In this document: positions 1 to 9,523 of the stretch, piece after piece
Layout of the letters: every line of letters begins with the position of its first letter
Numbering within the stretch: position 1 is the stretch's first letter
Source of the DNA: Methanohalophilus profundi
Lineage (GTDB): Archaea > Halobacteriota > Methanosarcinia > Methanosarcinales > Methanosarcinaceae
DNA: 64,000 nucleotides
Direction: 5' to 3'
Assembly (NCBI RefSeq): GCF_004137855.1
Contig: NZ_QBKB01000002.1
Span: forward strand, 879,518 to 943,517
Notes under the pieces: generated by a model
The model's database searches: none
Told to the model about the DNA's origin: nothing
Seen by the model: only the letters and a program-made list of their open reading frames with translations
Made by a program: the position numbers and the translations under genes

Positions 1-262
1 TGATCTCAATCATGCCCTCGGATACACGGATGTCCACATCCTTCTTATTGACTCCAGGAAGATCTGTAGTTACTACTACGGAATCATCCTTCTCCTGGAC
101 ATCCACCAGAGGAGCCAGAGTTTCACCACCCTTCCACTGTACCGAGGGTAAGAATTCCCTGAAAAGGTCGTTTAGGTAATCCTGTGTATGTTTTATCTCA
201 TCGAATGGATCCCATCTACTTACTGAAGGTGAATTTCCCCTGCGTATTAATCCTCTTTTCAT
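1..262 (-). CDS. Hsp20/alpha-crystallin family small heat shock protein (C-terminus outside window)
   Basis: Partial: the first 87 codons are present and the gene runs off the left edge. The product is an ATP-independent holdase that keeps unfolding cytoplasmic proteins soluble. The N-terminal tail has the common archaeal pattern of a basic start followed by WDPFDEI (about residues 17-23). The first strands of the alpha-crystallin domain follow, with LVDVQEKDDSVVVTTDLPGV at about residues 52-71 and KKDVDIRV just after. The ATG at 260-262 is preceded by an AGGAGTGG Shine-Dalgarno. A TATA-like TTTTTATAG lies about 65 bases further upstream. Family assignment is secure; oligomer-forming C-terminal residues cannot be seen. 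Confidence 0.9.
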   Translation of the reverse strand, partial: MKRGLIRRGNSPSVSRWDPFDEIKHTQDYLNDLFREFLPSVQWKGGETLAPLVDVQEKDDSVVVTTDLPGVNKKDVDIRVSEGMIEI

Positions 263-343
263 ATTATACCACTCCTGTTATTCCTTTTGTGGGAATAACA
301 AGCAATTATTGTGTTTGTACTTCTATAAAAATATTGTGGTTAT

Positions 344-1528
344 TCAAAGGGAAAGCATGGTATGTATCAGGTCGCAACCTTTGACAGTTGAAAGTACACC
401 ATCTGTTGCTGCATCTTCTGAGTAGGTTTTGACAATATCAGCATCCTGATTGAATGATGGATAGATCACAAAGGGCACCGGATCAGGTGTATGGGTTCTT
501 ACTGCAATTGGCGTAGGATGATCGGGAAGGACAAGTACGTTACACTTTTCTGACATCTTATCTATTCCTTCAAGGATGGTCCCAACAACTTTAGAATCAA
601 AATCCTCGACTGCCTGTATCTTGGCTTCCAGACTACCCATATGTCCCGCTTCATCCGGAGCTTCCACGTGAACAAAAACAATGTCATGGTCCTTCAGGGA
701 TTCAAGGGCATATTCTGCCTTACCCACATAATTTGTATCAAGATATCCTGTAGCACCGGGAACTTCAATTACATCCATTCCTTCACAGATACCCAGACCC
801 TTGATAAGATCCACTGCAGATATTACAGCTGCTTTTAATCCGTACATTTCTTCAAAAGAAGGCATCGAAGGAGAATAGCCCTGACCCCAGAACCATATGG
901 AATTGGCAGGTCTCTTTCCTTCTTCAATGCGTTTTTTATTCACAGGATGCTCGGAAAGAATATCCCAGGATGCCCTGATCAATTCTTCCAGTTTTTCTGC
1001 TGAATCTCCCCTTGGCATGTGATCTGAAGCAGGGTTCTCAACCACATCATGAGGAGGAGTACAGATAGCATCCGCACCAAATTGTGCAACCATAAGATGG
1101 CGATAGCTGATCCCCGGATAAAAATGGATGTCGCCACCTAGTTCATCCTCAATTGCCTGCATGAGTTGACTTGCTTCTTCGGTGGAAATATGACCGGCAC
1201 TGTGATCCAGTATATTGCCATTTTCAATTGTTATCAGGTTACAACGAAAAGCAACATCATTTTTATCCAGCTCAATTCCCATACTTGCTGCTTCTAAGGG
1301 AGCGCGTCCCGAATAATATTTGGCAGGATCATAACCCAGAACGGACATATTCGCCACATCGCTGCCTGCGGGCATCCCATCCGGAACATTGGTAGCCAGA
1401 CCATTTATTCCCTCCAGCGCCATACGGTCCATGTTAGGAGTATCCGCAGCTTCTAATACAGTTTTGGCTCCAAGTTCTTTAATAGGATAATCTGCCATTC
1501 CGTCACCGATTAATACAATATGTTTCAT
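344..1528 (-). CDS. apgM: 2,3-bisphosphoglycerate-independent phosphoglycerate mutase, archaeal type
   Basis: Interconverts 3- and 2-phosphoglycerate in glycolysis/gluconeogenesis in the cytoplasm. The 394-residue length fits the archaeal alkaline-phosphatase-superfamily enzyme. Metal-site motifs are visible: IGDGMAD at residues 7-13, the [13 protein letters not shown] segment with the likely nucleophilic Ser at about 56-68, and late metal ligands in [10 protein letters not shown] (about 286-295) and VLPDHPTP (about 332-339). A longer start at 1543 exists, but the ATG at 1526-1528 has an AGGTG at good distance and begins directly with the core strand, so I chose it. The gene is divergent from the S-layer-type gene at 1614, with A/T-rich TATA-like sequence shared between them at about 1583-1598. 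Confidence 0.93.
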   Translation of the reverse strand: MKHIVLIGDGMADYPIKELGAKTVLEAADTPNMDRMALEGINGLATNVPDGMPAGSDVANMSVLGYDPAKYYSGRAPLEAASMGIELDKNDVAFRCNLITIENGNILDHSAGHISTEEASQLMQAIEDELGGDIHFYPGISYRHLMVAQFGADAICTPPHDVVENPASDHMPRGDSAEKLEELIRASWDILSEHPVNKKRIEEGKRPANSIWFWGQGYSPSMPSFEEMYGLKAAVISAVDLIKGLGICEGMDVIEVPGATGYLDTNYVGKAEYALESLKDHDIVFVHVEAPDEAGHMGSLEAKIQAVEDFDSKVVGTILEGIDKMSEKCNVLVLPDHPTPIAVRTHTPDPVPFVIYPSFNQDADIVKTYSEDAATDGVLSTVKGCDLIHTMLSL

Positions 1529-1613
1529 ACAAACACCTGCCATCTTTTTAAATACAAAACTGCCAATTATTCATAAGAAAATTAAAAATATAAGCATACG
1601 AGGGTGAGGACTA

Positions 1614-2786
1614 ATGAAATATATACGTTTTGCAATTGGCGTCATTTGTGTATTCACAATCTTCTGTGGTTTTGCCAGTGCTGCAGAAGAAATGGAGGAA
1701 CAAATCCAACATGCTGAAACCATAGTTTCAATCGGAGATGAAATCGAATTGGAACAGGGATACACAGCGGACATTGTCGATGTGAACAGTGACAATGGGG
1801 AACTCTGGCTCAAGCTCTACCTGAATGGAAAAAAGGTTGAGGGGGGTTTTGTCAAAGAGAATAATCCTTTCAGATACCTGAGGACAATAGAGGAAGAAGA
1901 CGATGAAGAAACTGATTACCTGTTATTCAATTTCAGCCTGCAGGGTACCGAAAAAGAAAATGGAGAAACATCCTCTGAAATCCTGATTAAACAATATCGT
2001 GACCCGGAGATTGACCTCGATAAATATTTGGTATTGGATCAAACCACCTCTTTGGATATCGGGTCGGAAGTGGACCTCAAAGAAGATTACACCATTGAAG
2101 CCTCCAATCTTGACGAAAATACTGTTACTATTGCACTCAGGAAAAACGGCAATGTAGTAAAAGCAGAAGAAAATATGGAGGATGGAGATGTTTTTGCTTA
2201 TACCCGTACAAACGGCGACCGGGTAATGACAATTTTTATGGGAAAAGTCGGAAGCATATTTGAAGGTGAAGATCGTGACGTTGTATTTCTGGAAAATGTA
2301 GCCCAGAGGACCGATGTAGACATAGGACCAGGAGCACAAATCGAGATCGATGTTCCAGCAAAGAATCCAGAAAATGAACAAATCATCATACACTACACTT
2401 TAAATGGCGATGCAGACACTGTGGAAGTGTATCTGGAAGGAGATCTCACTGACACAAGAGAGAACCTGGGTGAAGGTACCTATCCTGCAGCCATAGAAGA
2501 ATTATCCAACGGTGAATACAATATAGAAGTAAAGGCAGTTACTTCCGACGGGGCAGTAGTCACTGAATCTGCTATATTAAAAGTGGGGCAAACGCAGGGA
2601 GAAAGAGAGAATGGAGAACAGGGACAAGATATTATTGATAAAGCACAGAATATAACCTCTGCTGCTGAAAATGCTGCCGATAAAATCAATGAAACTGCCA
2701 CTGCTTTGGAAAAGGTTCCCGCACCGGGCACATTTTTTGCTATATTCATACTTCTGGGAGCATGGATGTGGTGCAGGAAGAGGTGA
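1614..2786 (+). CDS. secreted S-layer-duplication-domain protein with C-terminal anchor
   Basis: Extracytoplasmic surface protein of 390 residues. A signal peptide covers residues 1-24, ending ASA/AEE. Two related all-beta repeats follow (about 40-135 and 140-230), each with the pattern D-G/E-x-(E/D)-L-x-x-(G/D)-Y-T and G-x-x-V, as in the S-layer duplication family of Methanosarcina (PF07752-like). A third, CARDB/Ig-like domain spans about 240-325. After an acidic, Ala-rich linker the protein ends with VPAPGTFFAIFILLGAWMW and CRKR. This resembles the PGF-CTERM sorting tail: a short Pro-Gly motif, a hydrophobic helix and a basic end. It is monocistronic, with GGGTGAGG ahead of the ATG. It is probably an accessory cell-wall protein rather than the main S-layer subunit, which usually has longer repeats. 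Confidence 0.8.
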   Translation: MKYIRFAIGVICVFTIFCGFASAAEEMEEQIQHAETIVSIGDEIELEQGYTADIVDVNSDNGELWLKLYLNGKKVEGGFVKENNPFRYLRTIEEEDDEETDYLLFNFSLQGTEKENGETSSEILIKQYRDPEIDLDKYLVLDQTTSLDIGSEVDLKEDYTIEASNLDENTVTIALRKNGNVVKAEENMEDGDVFAYTRTNGDRVMTIFMGKVGSIFEGEDRDVVFLENVAQRTDVDIGPGAQIEIDVPAKNPENEQIIIHYTLNGDADTVEVYLEGDLTDTRENLGEGTYPAAIEELSNGEYNIEVKAVTSDGAVVTESAILKVGQTQGERENGEQGQDIIDKAQNITSAAENAADKINETATALEKVPAPGTFFAIFILLGAWMWCRKR

Positions 2787-2855
2787 CAATATTTATATGC
2801 GCTTCTTCCCTATAACAGCCAGAATTCACAAATCATCCAATAACGTGATACTAAT

Positions 2856-4249
2856 ATGAGATATGTAATGAAATTCGGCGGGACATCCATTGAAAATGGG
2901 GATAAGATTGGCCATGTCGCAGAATTACTGAAAGACTACAGGGAACAGGGCCACGAAATCGTGGCAGTGACCTCGGCTCTTGGTGGAGTCACCGATGGGC
3001 TGATGGAAATAGGTATTGATGCGTCCCATAAAGGCAAGGTTTCCCGGGTAAAGGAATTTATGGCAGACCTTGCAAAAAAACACTACGATGCAATTGAGAT
3101 TGCATCGATGATGCCAGGATTGCCGATGAAACAATCCGCACGATCGATGCTCTTATCGATGAACTCGAAAAGGCACTCATTGGCATCTGCTATCTGGGAG
3201 AACTCTCCCCGCGTTCCACAGATTACATATCCTCCTATGGGGAAAGACTTGCAGCTCCTGTTGTTAGCGGAGCTGTGCAAAGCCAGGGAATTAATTCCAG
3301 TTCATTTACCGGTGGAGAGGCAGGAATTGTAACCAATAGTAAATATGGTTGTGCCAGACCTTTCGAAAAAACCTATGAAAATGTTGGCAACATCCTAAAA
3401 AGGGTCGTTGCAACATGTGTTCCTATAGTTACCGGTTTTATCGCAGAGAATGAAGAGGGAATCATTACAACCCTGGGACGCAGTGGCTCTGATTTCACTG
3501 CTTCGATTATAGGAGCTGCTATCGAAGCAGACGAGATCTGGTTATGGAAAGAGGTTCACGGCATAATGACCAGTGACCCCCGAATTGTGCCCGATGCACG
3601 TCCTATACCCCAGATATCCTATATTGAAGCAATGGAACTGTCCTATTTCGGTGCTAAGGTACTCCATCCCCGTACAATTGAACCTGCGATCAAGCATGGA
3701 ATACCCGTGCGGGTGAAAAATACATTTGATCCTGATTTTGAAGGAACATTAATTGTTTCAGACCAGCGACTGCGCAAGGATGTAGTAAAAGCCGTGACCC
3801 TGATACAGTCAGTAGCCACAATAAACATCTCAGGGGCCGGGATGGTGGGTGCAATCGGTACAGCTGCCAGGGTATTTTCCATACTCGCCAATGCGGGAGT
3901 AAATATTCGAATGATCAGCCAGAGTTCCTCGGAAGCAAACATGTCATTCGTTGTGGATGAGGGGCATCTGGAAGATGCGGTAGCTGCCCTGAAATCAGAA
4001 ATGAACCAGGATGTAATAGGGGACGTGGCTTGTGATCGGGACATCTGTGTGGTGGCTGTTGTCGGCGCCGGAATGGATGGTATCCCCGGTGTGGCAGGCA
4101 GGGTTTTTAATACACTGGGTACAGAGAAGATAAATGTGATAATGATAAGCCAGGGATCTTCCCAGCACAATATTTCATTCGTGGTCAGCTCCGGTGAAGC
4201 CGAAGAAGCAGTACGCCTGTTAAATCATGAGTTTGAACTCGGAGCATAA
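2856..4249 (+). CDS. aspartate kinase with two ACT domains, reading frame broken once
   Basis: Phosphorylates aspartate at the entry to Lys/Thr/Met synthesis. The N-terminal kinase begins MRYVMKFGGTSI with the KFGGTS nucleotide motif. The first frame stays in phase to about 3107. The downstream frame then continues the same protein (DDARIADETIRTIDALI, then SYGERLAAPVVSGA) without an internal start, so about one base is missing between 3098 and 3110. Together the pieces give about 464 residues, the usual length. The C-terminus has two ACT domains, at INISGAGMVG and VVAVVGAGMDG, for allosteric feedback. A TATA-like ATTTATATG sits at 2791-2799. It is followed after 15 bases by purM. The break is probably a sequence error, since this step is needed in a prototroph. 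If real, the gene is dead. Confidence 0.85.
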
Positions 4250-4264
4250 AGACAGAGGGATACA

Positions 4265-5263
4265 ATGGACAAAAAACTTACCTACGCCGATTCAGGAGTT
4301 GATATCTACCAGGAAGAATCCACCATAGGCAACCTTACCGGCGGCATGACATACGCCAGGGAAGGCCTGGGAGCCCCGATGACAAGCATCGGGCATTACG
4401 CCGGCCTGATGGATTTTGGCGATTTTGCCCTTGCAATGGCTACTGATGGCGTGGGGTCCAAGGTACTGATTGCCAATGAGATGAAAAAATGGGACACCGT
4501 TGGAATTGACTGTATTGCCATGAATGTCAATGACCTGATCGCCATTGGTGCCGAACCGGTCAGTTTTGTGGATTACCTGGCAATCGAGAAACATTCTGAT
4601 GAATTCGCACGGCAGATAGGCTTAGGGCTTGCAAAGGGAGCCGAGATCTCCCGGATGTCCATTTTGGGCGGAGAGACCGCAACCCTCCCCGAGATCGTGA
4701 AGGGGTTTGACCTTGCAGGCACATGCCTGGGAAAGGTGGACAAGGATGCCATTATTACAGGAGAGAAGGTCGCAGAAGGCGACGTGCTTGTGGGCGTACC
4801 CAGCAGCGGAGTCCACAGCAACGGCTATACCCTTGTGAGAAAGATCATTGAGAATTCTGAATATTCCTATCATGATCCTCTGCCCTATGACAGCTCCCGC
4901 ACCATCGGCGAGGAACTGCTCACCCCCACACGGATTTACATGGAAGTGCTCGATGCAATCCGTAAGTGCGAGGTACACGGCCTGGCACACATCACCGGCA
5001 GCGGACTGCTGAAGTTGCGCAGGGTAAGCGAACTGGGATTTGATTTGACAGACCCCATCGAGCCACCACAGATTTTCCGTTTCCTCCAGAAGCAAGGCAA
5101 TGTCGAGGAACTGGAGATGTATCGCACTTTCAATATGGGCATGGGCTTTTTGCTTATTGTCCCGCCACATGAGGCTACAAAAGTTGCAGAAATAGTCGAC
5201 GGGAAAATTGTGGGCAGGATTACGGAAAAAGGTATCCGTGTAAAAGACCTAATTATTGAATGA
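4265..5263 (+). CDS. purM: phosphoribosylformylglycinamidine cyclo-ligase (AIR synthetase)
   Basis: Catalyses the ATP-dependent closure of FGAM to 5-aminoimidazole ribotide in purine synthesis. It has 332 residues, the normal size. The family signatures are intact: LTYADSGVDIYQ at the N-terminus, the ATDGVGSK phosphate/metal motif at about 59-66, GIDCIAMNVNDLIAIGAEP (about 79-97), ILGGETATLPE (about 136-146) and GVPSSGVHSNGYTLVR (about 177-192). It starts 15 bases after the aspartate kinase and overlaps the next small gene by four bases (ATGA), so the three are likely one transcript. Nothing is unusual in the protein. Confidence 0.96.
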   Translation: MDKKLTYADSGVDIYQEESTIGNLTGGMTYAREGLGAPMTSIGHYAGLMDFGDFALAMATDGVGSKVLIANEMKKWDTVGIDCIAMNVNDLIAIGAEPVSFVDYLAIEKHSDEFARQIGLGLAKGAEISRMSILGGETATLPEIVKGFDLAGTCLGKVDKDAIITGEKVAEGDVLVGVPSSGVHSNGYTLVRKIIENSEYSYHDPLPYDSSRTIGEELLTPTRIYMEVLDAIRKCEVHGLAHITGSGLLKLRRVSELGFDLTDPIEPPQIFRFLQKQGNVEELEMYRTFNMGMGFLLIVPPHEATKVAEIVDGKIVGRITEKGIRVKDLIIE

Positions 5264-5550
5264 TCAACATGGCATGTATCAGTGACCTTCCCTATGAGAT
5301 CTTGCTAAAGGGCGCATCCGTCAAGAAAAGTGAGGAATTTATTCGCGAAAACTGTGACGAGGTTTACCACGTCCCGGGTGGCTACAGTCTGGCAGGAGTG
5401 ATGCTCAAAGGCGGCAAGACCATACCCATAGGCGTCAAGGGCAGTTCCATTTATTTCCAGTACGTCAAACCCTGCAAGGGATTGTTCGTCCTCAAACTGG
5501 ATGATGCACAGGAAGAAATTGAAAAATTGAGGCAGGGAAACTACCAGTAA
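5260..5550 (+). CDS. conserved-looking small protein of unknown function downstream of purM
   Basis: A 96-residue protein translationally coupled to purM through an ATGA overlap; a second ATG three codons in (5269) is an alternative start. No signal peptide or membrane segment is visible. It is a compact alpha/beta protein with an N-terminal helix rich in charged residues, VYHVPGGYSLAGVMLKGGK in the middle and PCKGLFVLKLD near the end; three cysteines are scattered. I do not recognise the family. Coupling to purM suggests a purine-related or housekeeping role, but that is only context. The stop codon lies inside a hairpin shared with the convergent gene. Confidence 0.65.
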   Translation: MINMACISDLPYEILLKGASVKKSEEFIRENCDEVYHVPGGYSLAGVMLKGGKTIPIGVKGSSIYFQYVKPCKGLFVLKLDDAQEEIEKLRQGNYQ

Positions 5551-5574
5551 TTACAATCTGGTACTCTTTCCCTG
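5533..5574. terminator. bidirectional hairpin enclosing two convergent stop codons
   Basis: CAGGGAAA (5533-5540) pairs with TTTCCCTG (5567-5574), and TACCAG (5542-5547) pairs with CTGGTA (5558-5563). The loop holds the TAA of the upstream gene (5548-5550) and the complement of the TAA of the convergent gene (5551-5553). There is no clear U-tract, so it may act as a 3'-end stabiliser or processing site rather than a classic terminator. Confidence 0.55.
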
Positions 5575-6114
5575 ATCCACAGCACATCCCAGAAAATCCG
5601 CAGACGGGAATTCATGGACAGTTGTGGCAATGATCAGGCCCTCGCCGAACTCTTTTTTCACCATCACAGCCCGGCCCTGCTCATCTTTTAGAATTACTTC
5701 CCCATCGGCCCGTGAAAAGTAACCATCGCATTCCACAGGCTCCTGCGGCTCTGCAATAATACAGGGCATAGAATCATCCACAACCTCCAGCGAGGATTGC
5801 ATATGCTCTTCCACATAGGACAGTTCAAAGGGCAACCAGTCATATTCATATTCCGGCATACAGGCCCCGAATACCACAAGCACACCGCCTTTTTTCACAA
5901 AATCGGCTATCTTGCGTCCCTTATTCTCAATACCTTTCGCCACCTTCGTATAGGCCGGATTGGCAAAACCGGTGGGCACCATCAGACATTTTGACGCAGG
6001 TAAAAACGGAGTGCCCAGTGAGTTGCCGTCCACCCGCAGGCATTCGTAGCCGTGTTCCTTGAACAGCTTTTCAAAAAGAATGGGAGTATCCCAGAGCAGC
6101 ATTACGTCGGTCAT
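5551..6114 (-). CDS. uncharacterised protein with glutamine-amidotransferase-like fold
   Basis: 187 residues, cytoplasmic. The N-terminal half reads like a Rossmann/flavodoxin-type domain: DVMLLWDTPILFEKLF, then CLRVDG, then FVKKGGVLVVFGACMPEYEYDWLPF at about 89-113. The segment GGVLVVFGAC resembles the strand and nucleophile turn of class I amidotransferase/ThuA-like domains, with Cys at the elbow. Catalytic His/Glu partners cannot be assigned confidently. The C-terminal part has GEGLIIATTVHEFPS. It is convergent with the purM operon, with zero spacing between stop codons. Function is unknown. Confidence 0.7.
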   Translation of the reverse strand: MTDVMLLWDTPILFEKLFKEHGYECLRVDGNSLGTPFLPASKCLMVPTGFANPAYTKVAKGIENKGRKIADFVKKGGVLVVFGACMPEYEYDWLPFELSYVEEHMQSSLEVVDDSMPCIIAEPQEPVECDGYFSRADGEVILKDEQGRAVMVKKEFGEGLIIATTVHEFPSADFLGCAVDQGKSTRL

Positions 6115-6180
6115 GACTGGGAATTCTTAATCAGAGATTATAATTGTGACGGGGGATGGAGATAATGAATGAATTTATTG

Positions 6181-7232
6181 TTATTTGGCCTCAACTTCTC
6201 CATATGAAGGATCGCCATCTACATTTTCTTCACCAATCGGTTCATATATCAAAGTATCATCTTCATCAATAATTTCCACCCCATCAACGAATAAGGTATA
6301 ATTTTCCTGATTTAAATTTGCAGTAATCTCTGTACCAGCATCAATTGTTGCCCCATTAATATACATATCTCCATTAGATTTAAGTTCAATCTTTTTATCA
6401 GTGCTGGTTATATTGGCATTCGTAGCGTTAAGTAGACCTGTTTTGCATCTATTTTAATATCTTCCTTAGCATCAATTGTTGCACCAACAATATACAAATC
6501 TTCTTCAGATTTAAGATCAATCTTTTTATCAGTGGTTATATTGGCACCCAGCTTAATACTGTTAGCTTCTATATTTATATCTGTACCTTCTTGATTAATA
6601 TATTCAGTTTCTATTACAAGATCAACACTCGTGTTACTAAAAGATATTAAATCATCTTCTTCGTATGTAGTTTCCCCGTTGTCATATTGTCCATTTCCAT
6701 TGGCATCATCATAAGCCACGTCACCGTCAGGAAGAGGATCGCCTCCACCATCATCTCCACCGTTACCACCATCATCAGCTCCACTATCCCCTATGGACCC
6801 ATAGGCATCATAGATTACCAGACTGGAAGCGGTATGTACCAGTTTGGAAGGAACATTATCTTCGTCGATATCGTAATTTAACTGTGAAGAAGTATTGACC
6901 TCTATTACATCCCCCAGAGCCCATTCATTTGAAGAGTAATTGAACTGCGAAGAGTTCAGGGTCTCATAGGAACCATTCACATAGACCACAAGTTCAAGGT
7001 CATCCACATTAACAGTTTCCCCTCCGCTGTGGCGGAAATAGAGGGTATTGGTATCCTCATCGGCCCAGTGGTCGATGTCCACCCTGACATTATCGGGCCC
7101 GTCAAGAGAAGATAAAACAAAAGCAGCGGCTGCAGCGATTGCAATTACAATGATGCCGGTCAGCAGTATCTCACTGAAAACCTCTATGACCGCATCATCT
7201 TTTCTGGCAAAATCCTGCAGCTTTTTGATCAT
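6181..7232 (-). CDS. type IV pilin-like (DUF1628-type) surface protein with Asp/Gly linker and repeats, frame broken once
   Basis: N-terminal class III-type signal: basic residues, then VIEVFSEILLTGIIVIAIAA at about 15-34, the hydrophobic helix of archaeal pilins cut by a prepilin peptidase. A beta domain follows, then an Asp/Gly-rich linker at about 145-185. The linker contains DANGNGQYDNGE, an EF-hand/dockerin-like calcium loop. The rest has tandem units of the type DKKIxLKSxxDxYIxGATIDA. The long frame stops at 6408, but the same repeat resumes one frame over from about 6440, with DKKIELKSNGDMYINGATID continuing to 6181. One base missing in the T4 run at 6441-6444 explains this. No Shine-Dalgarno is visible; a TATA-like element about 25 bases before the ATG suggests a leaderless transcript. 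Confidence 0.75.
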
Positions 7233-7276
7233 GATATGCTTTATGATATCATGAATATATTAATTTATCTTATATA

Positions 7277-8604
7277 TTATACTGCATTGAGATAGCGTTT
7301 GGTTTCCCAGTCATGCACCTGTAATTTGTAGGCATCCCACTCGGCATAGGCAATCCGCAGCAGGTTCTCATGCACATGCGCACCCAATGCATCCCTGAGG
7401 AACTCGTCCTTTGCCAGATGATTGGCTGCATCCAGCAGGGTCGGGGGCAGGGTTTCGATATTCCTGTCTGCAAGACCCTTGGGAGTGAGATCATAAATAT
7501 TCACATCGGTGCCTTCACCTGGATCGATCTCCTCTTTGATACCTTTCAAACCTGCAGCCAGGATTGCTGCAAAGGTCAGATAGGGATTACAGGAGGGATC
7601 GGGACTTCTCAGTTCCACACGGGTACTCTGGCCTCTGGCGGCAGGAATCCTGACAAGGGAACTGCGGTTCGGGCCGGACCAGGTAATGTACACCGGTGCT
7701 TCATAACCCGGCACCAGACGTTTATATGAATTGATCAATGGATTGGAAATTGCAGTGATACCTTTGATGTGTTCCAGGACCCCGCCGATGAAATGATAGG
7801 CCATTTGGTCCACTTCTTCCTCATCCTGTGGATCATAGAAAGCATTCTTGCCATCCTTGGAAAGAGAAAGGTTGACATGCATTCCTGAACCGTTTTCCGA
7901 AGTAAGGGGTTTGGGCATGAAAGTGGCATGCAGGCCATTGAGTTTTGCTATCGTACGGGTTACGTACCTGAAGGTAACCACATTGTCAGCAGTAGAGAGA
8001 GCGTCGTCATACTTGAAATCGATCTCATGCTGGCCGAAAGCAACTTCGTGATGGGCGGCCTCGATATTGAAGCCCAGATCGATCAAACCGAGAACAATCT
8101 CCCTGCGTATATCCTCTGCAAGGTCTGCAGGTGCAAATTCAAAGTAGCGTCCGAAATCATGGGGCTTGGTGGTTGCCTTGCCGTTTTCGACCTGGAAGAG
8201 GAAAAATTCCAGTTCAGGACCCACATTGAAAGAAAATCCCATTTCATGGGCCTCCTTCAGGACCCTGCGCAGGACATACCTGGGATCCCCTTCAAAGGGA
8301 GAGCCATCAGGCTTGCAGATATCACAAACCATACGGGCCACCACTCCCTTCCCCTGATCCCAGGGGAGCAGGGCAAAAGACCTCACATCGGGCCTAAGCA
8401 CCATATCGGATTCGTCTATTCTCACAAATCCTTCAATTGACGAACCGTCAAAGGAAATGCCTGTTTCGAGGGCTTTTTAACCTGGCTCACAGGAATTTCC
8501 ACATCTTTGACCACACCCTGTATATCGGTGAATTGTAGTCTGATGAATTTGATATTATTGTTCTCTATCGCGTTGTATACGTCTTCCTTGCTCTTAATGT
8601 TCAT
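7277..8604 (-). CDS. glnA: glutamine synthetase type I, frame broken once
   Basis: ATP-dependent glutamate + ammonia to glutamine, the main nitrogen assimilation step. The N-terminal piece (8604 to about 8475) has the FTDIQGVVKDVEIPVSQV signature. The downstream frame supplies GISFDGSSIEGFVRIDESDM, then the catalytic NGSGMHVNLS, the ATP-binding PNRSSLVRIPAARG and the end RYLNAV. About 442 residues in all, normal for GSI. The two parts join if one base is restored in the T5 run at 8474-8478. Otherwise the enzyme would lack its N-terminal domain and part of the active site. No GGTA-N-TACC type NrpR operator was found upstream. It stands alone, downstream of the pilin promoter region. Confidence 0.9.
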
Positions 8605-8874
8605 TAAATCGCCTTAATAGCTTTGTACGAACTATATGAATGTGTTTTTTAGGATTAATATTGTATATCATGTTTTTGGTAGGAAAAGATATAGTACTAA
8701 TATAGCCGGTTTTACTCTTCTTTATCCTCAAAAATAAAGAATCCCATTTCTATCAAAAGTTTACATCTGAAAATAAAGTATGCAACTTTTTTGAAGGATA
8801 AAAATAATTTCAATGTTGAACTGCTTGAACAATATACAATACATTATGTAGCAAAAACATGCCTTAATGAAAGG

Positions 8875-8883
8875 TTATATATA
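8875..8883 (+). promoter_or_regulatory. TATA box for the DUF2178/HTH pair; rest of 8605-8908 is non-coding
   Basis: TTATATATA is centred about 30 bases before the GTG at 8909, so transcription would begin almost at the start codon (leaderless mRNA). The remaining sequence back to 8605 is A/T-rich and holds the divergent glnA upstream region. I see no gene or RNA in it. Confidence 0.55.
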
Positions 8884-8908
8884 CAATAAGTAAAGTATTA
8901 TTTACATA

Positions 8909-9310
8909 GTGATTTACGTGCAGACCAAAGATATAGGCATGTTAGTTATAGGGGCCATAATAGCCTTGATCGGAGTAGCAATTCACATCCTTGAACCAGG
9001 ATGGATCATAAATCCAAGTGGAACTGGTGGCGCATTCGTAGGTGCAGGTGTTGCACTTATTGTAATCAGTATCCGTAGCATCAGACTCCAGAAAAAAGGA
9101 ACCGTAGTTGAAGATGAAAGGATATTTCATATTGCTGAGAAAGCCAGTCACAAAACATTGACGATACTCATAATCCTCGAAGGTGTATTGATGGCATTTT
9201 TTGGAGTTACAGCATTCGATATCCAGGCATACCCCATTGTGTCTCTATTGTTTGCTATAACGATGTTGTCCTATGCTGGATTTTACTACTGCTACAAAAG
9301 ACAAATGTAA
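8909..9310 (+). CDS. DUF2178-family integral membrane protein
   Basis: 133 residues with four predicted membrane helices in two pairs: about 10-27 and 37-54, then, after the polar segment KKGTVVEDERIFHIAEKASHKT, about 78-97 and 104-124. The polar segment with EDERI is typical of DUF2178 proteins, which are commonly paired with a small Xre-type regulator, as here (next gene 18 bases downstream). Function is unknown. The GTG start fits a leaderless transcript; ATG at 8939 is an alternative but would remove part of the first helix. Confidence 0.75.
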   Translation: MIYVQTKDIGMLVIGAIIALIGVAIHILEPGWIINPSGTGGAFVGAGVALIVISIRSIRLQKKGTVVEDERIFHIAEKASHKTLTILIILEGVLMAFFGVTAFDIQAYPIVSLLFAITMLSYAGFYYCYKRQM

Positions 9311-9328
9311 TTCCAGGATGGATATTGA

Positions 9329-9523
9329 ATGAAGAACACACTAAAAGTCTGGAGAGCAAAGAAAGATATTACTCAGGAAGATCTGGCCAATAAGATGGAG
9401 GTGACTAGGCAAACCATCAATGCTATAGAACGTGGCAAATATGATCCAAGTATAAAATTGGCGTTCAAGATGGCACGATTCTTCGAATGCTCAATTGAAG
9501 ATATTTTTCTTTACGAAGAATGA
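9329..9523 (+). CDS. Xre/Cro-type HTH regulator, 64 residues
   Basis: A single helix-turn-helix domain with the typical pattern KVWRAKKDITQEDLANKMEV, then RQTINAIERGKYDPSIKLA and a C-terminal ECSIEDIF. It is the small-repressor class (YozG/PbsX-like) usually encoded next to a DUF2178 or similar membrane protein. Here it follows that gene by 18 bases with GGATGG as ribosome site. It probably autoregulates the pair, with the membrane protein as partner or signal input; this is inference from the repeated genomic pairing. Confidence 0.85.
   Translation: MKNTLKVWRAKKDITQEDLANKMEVTRQTINAIERGKYDPSIKLAFKMARFFECSIEDIFLYEE

Noticed and set aside
1923-2393. Long minus-strand frames under the S-layer-type gene (and similar ones under gdhA, ftsZ, thermosome)
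   Set aside because: They lie fully antisense to well supported genes, lack ribosome sites and show no recognisable domain.
8605-8908. NrpR nitrogen operator upstream of glnA
   Set aside because: No GGTA-N-TACC or GGAA-N-TTCC inverted pair found; only unpaired half-sites.
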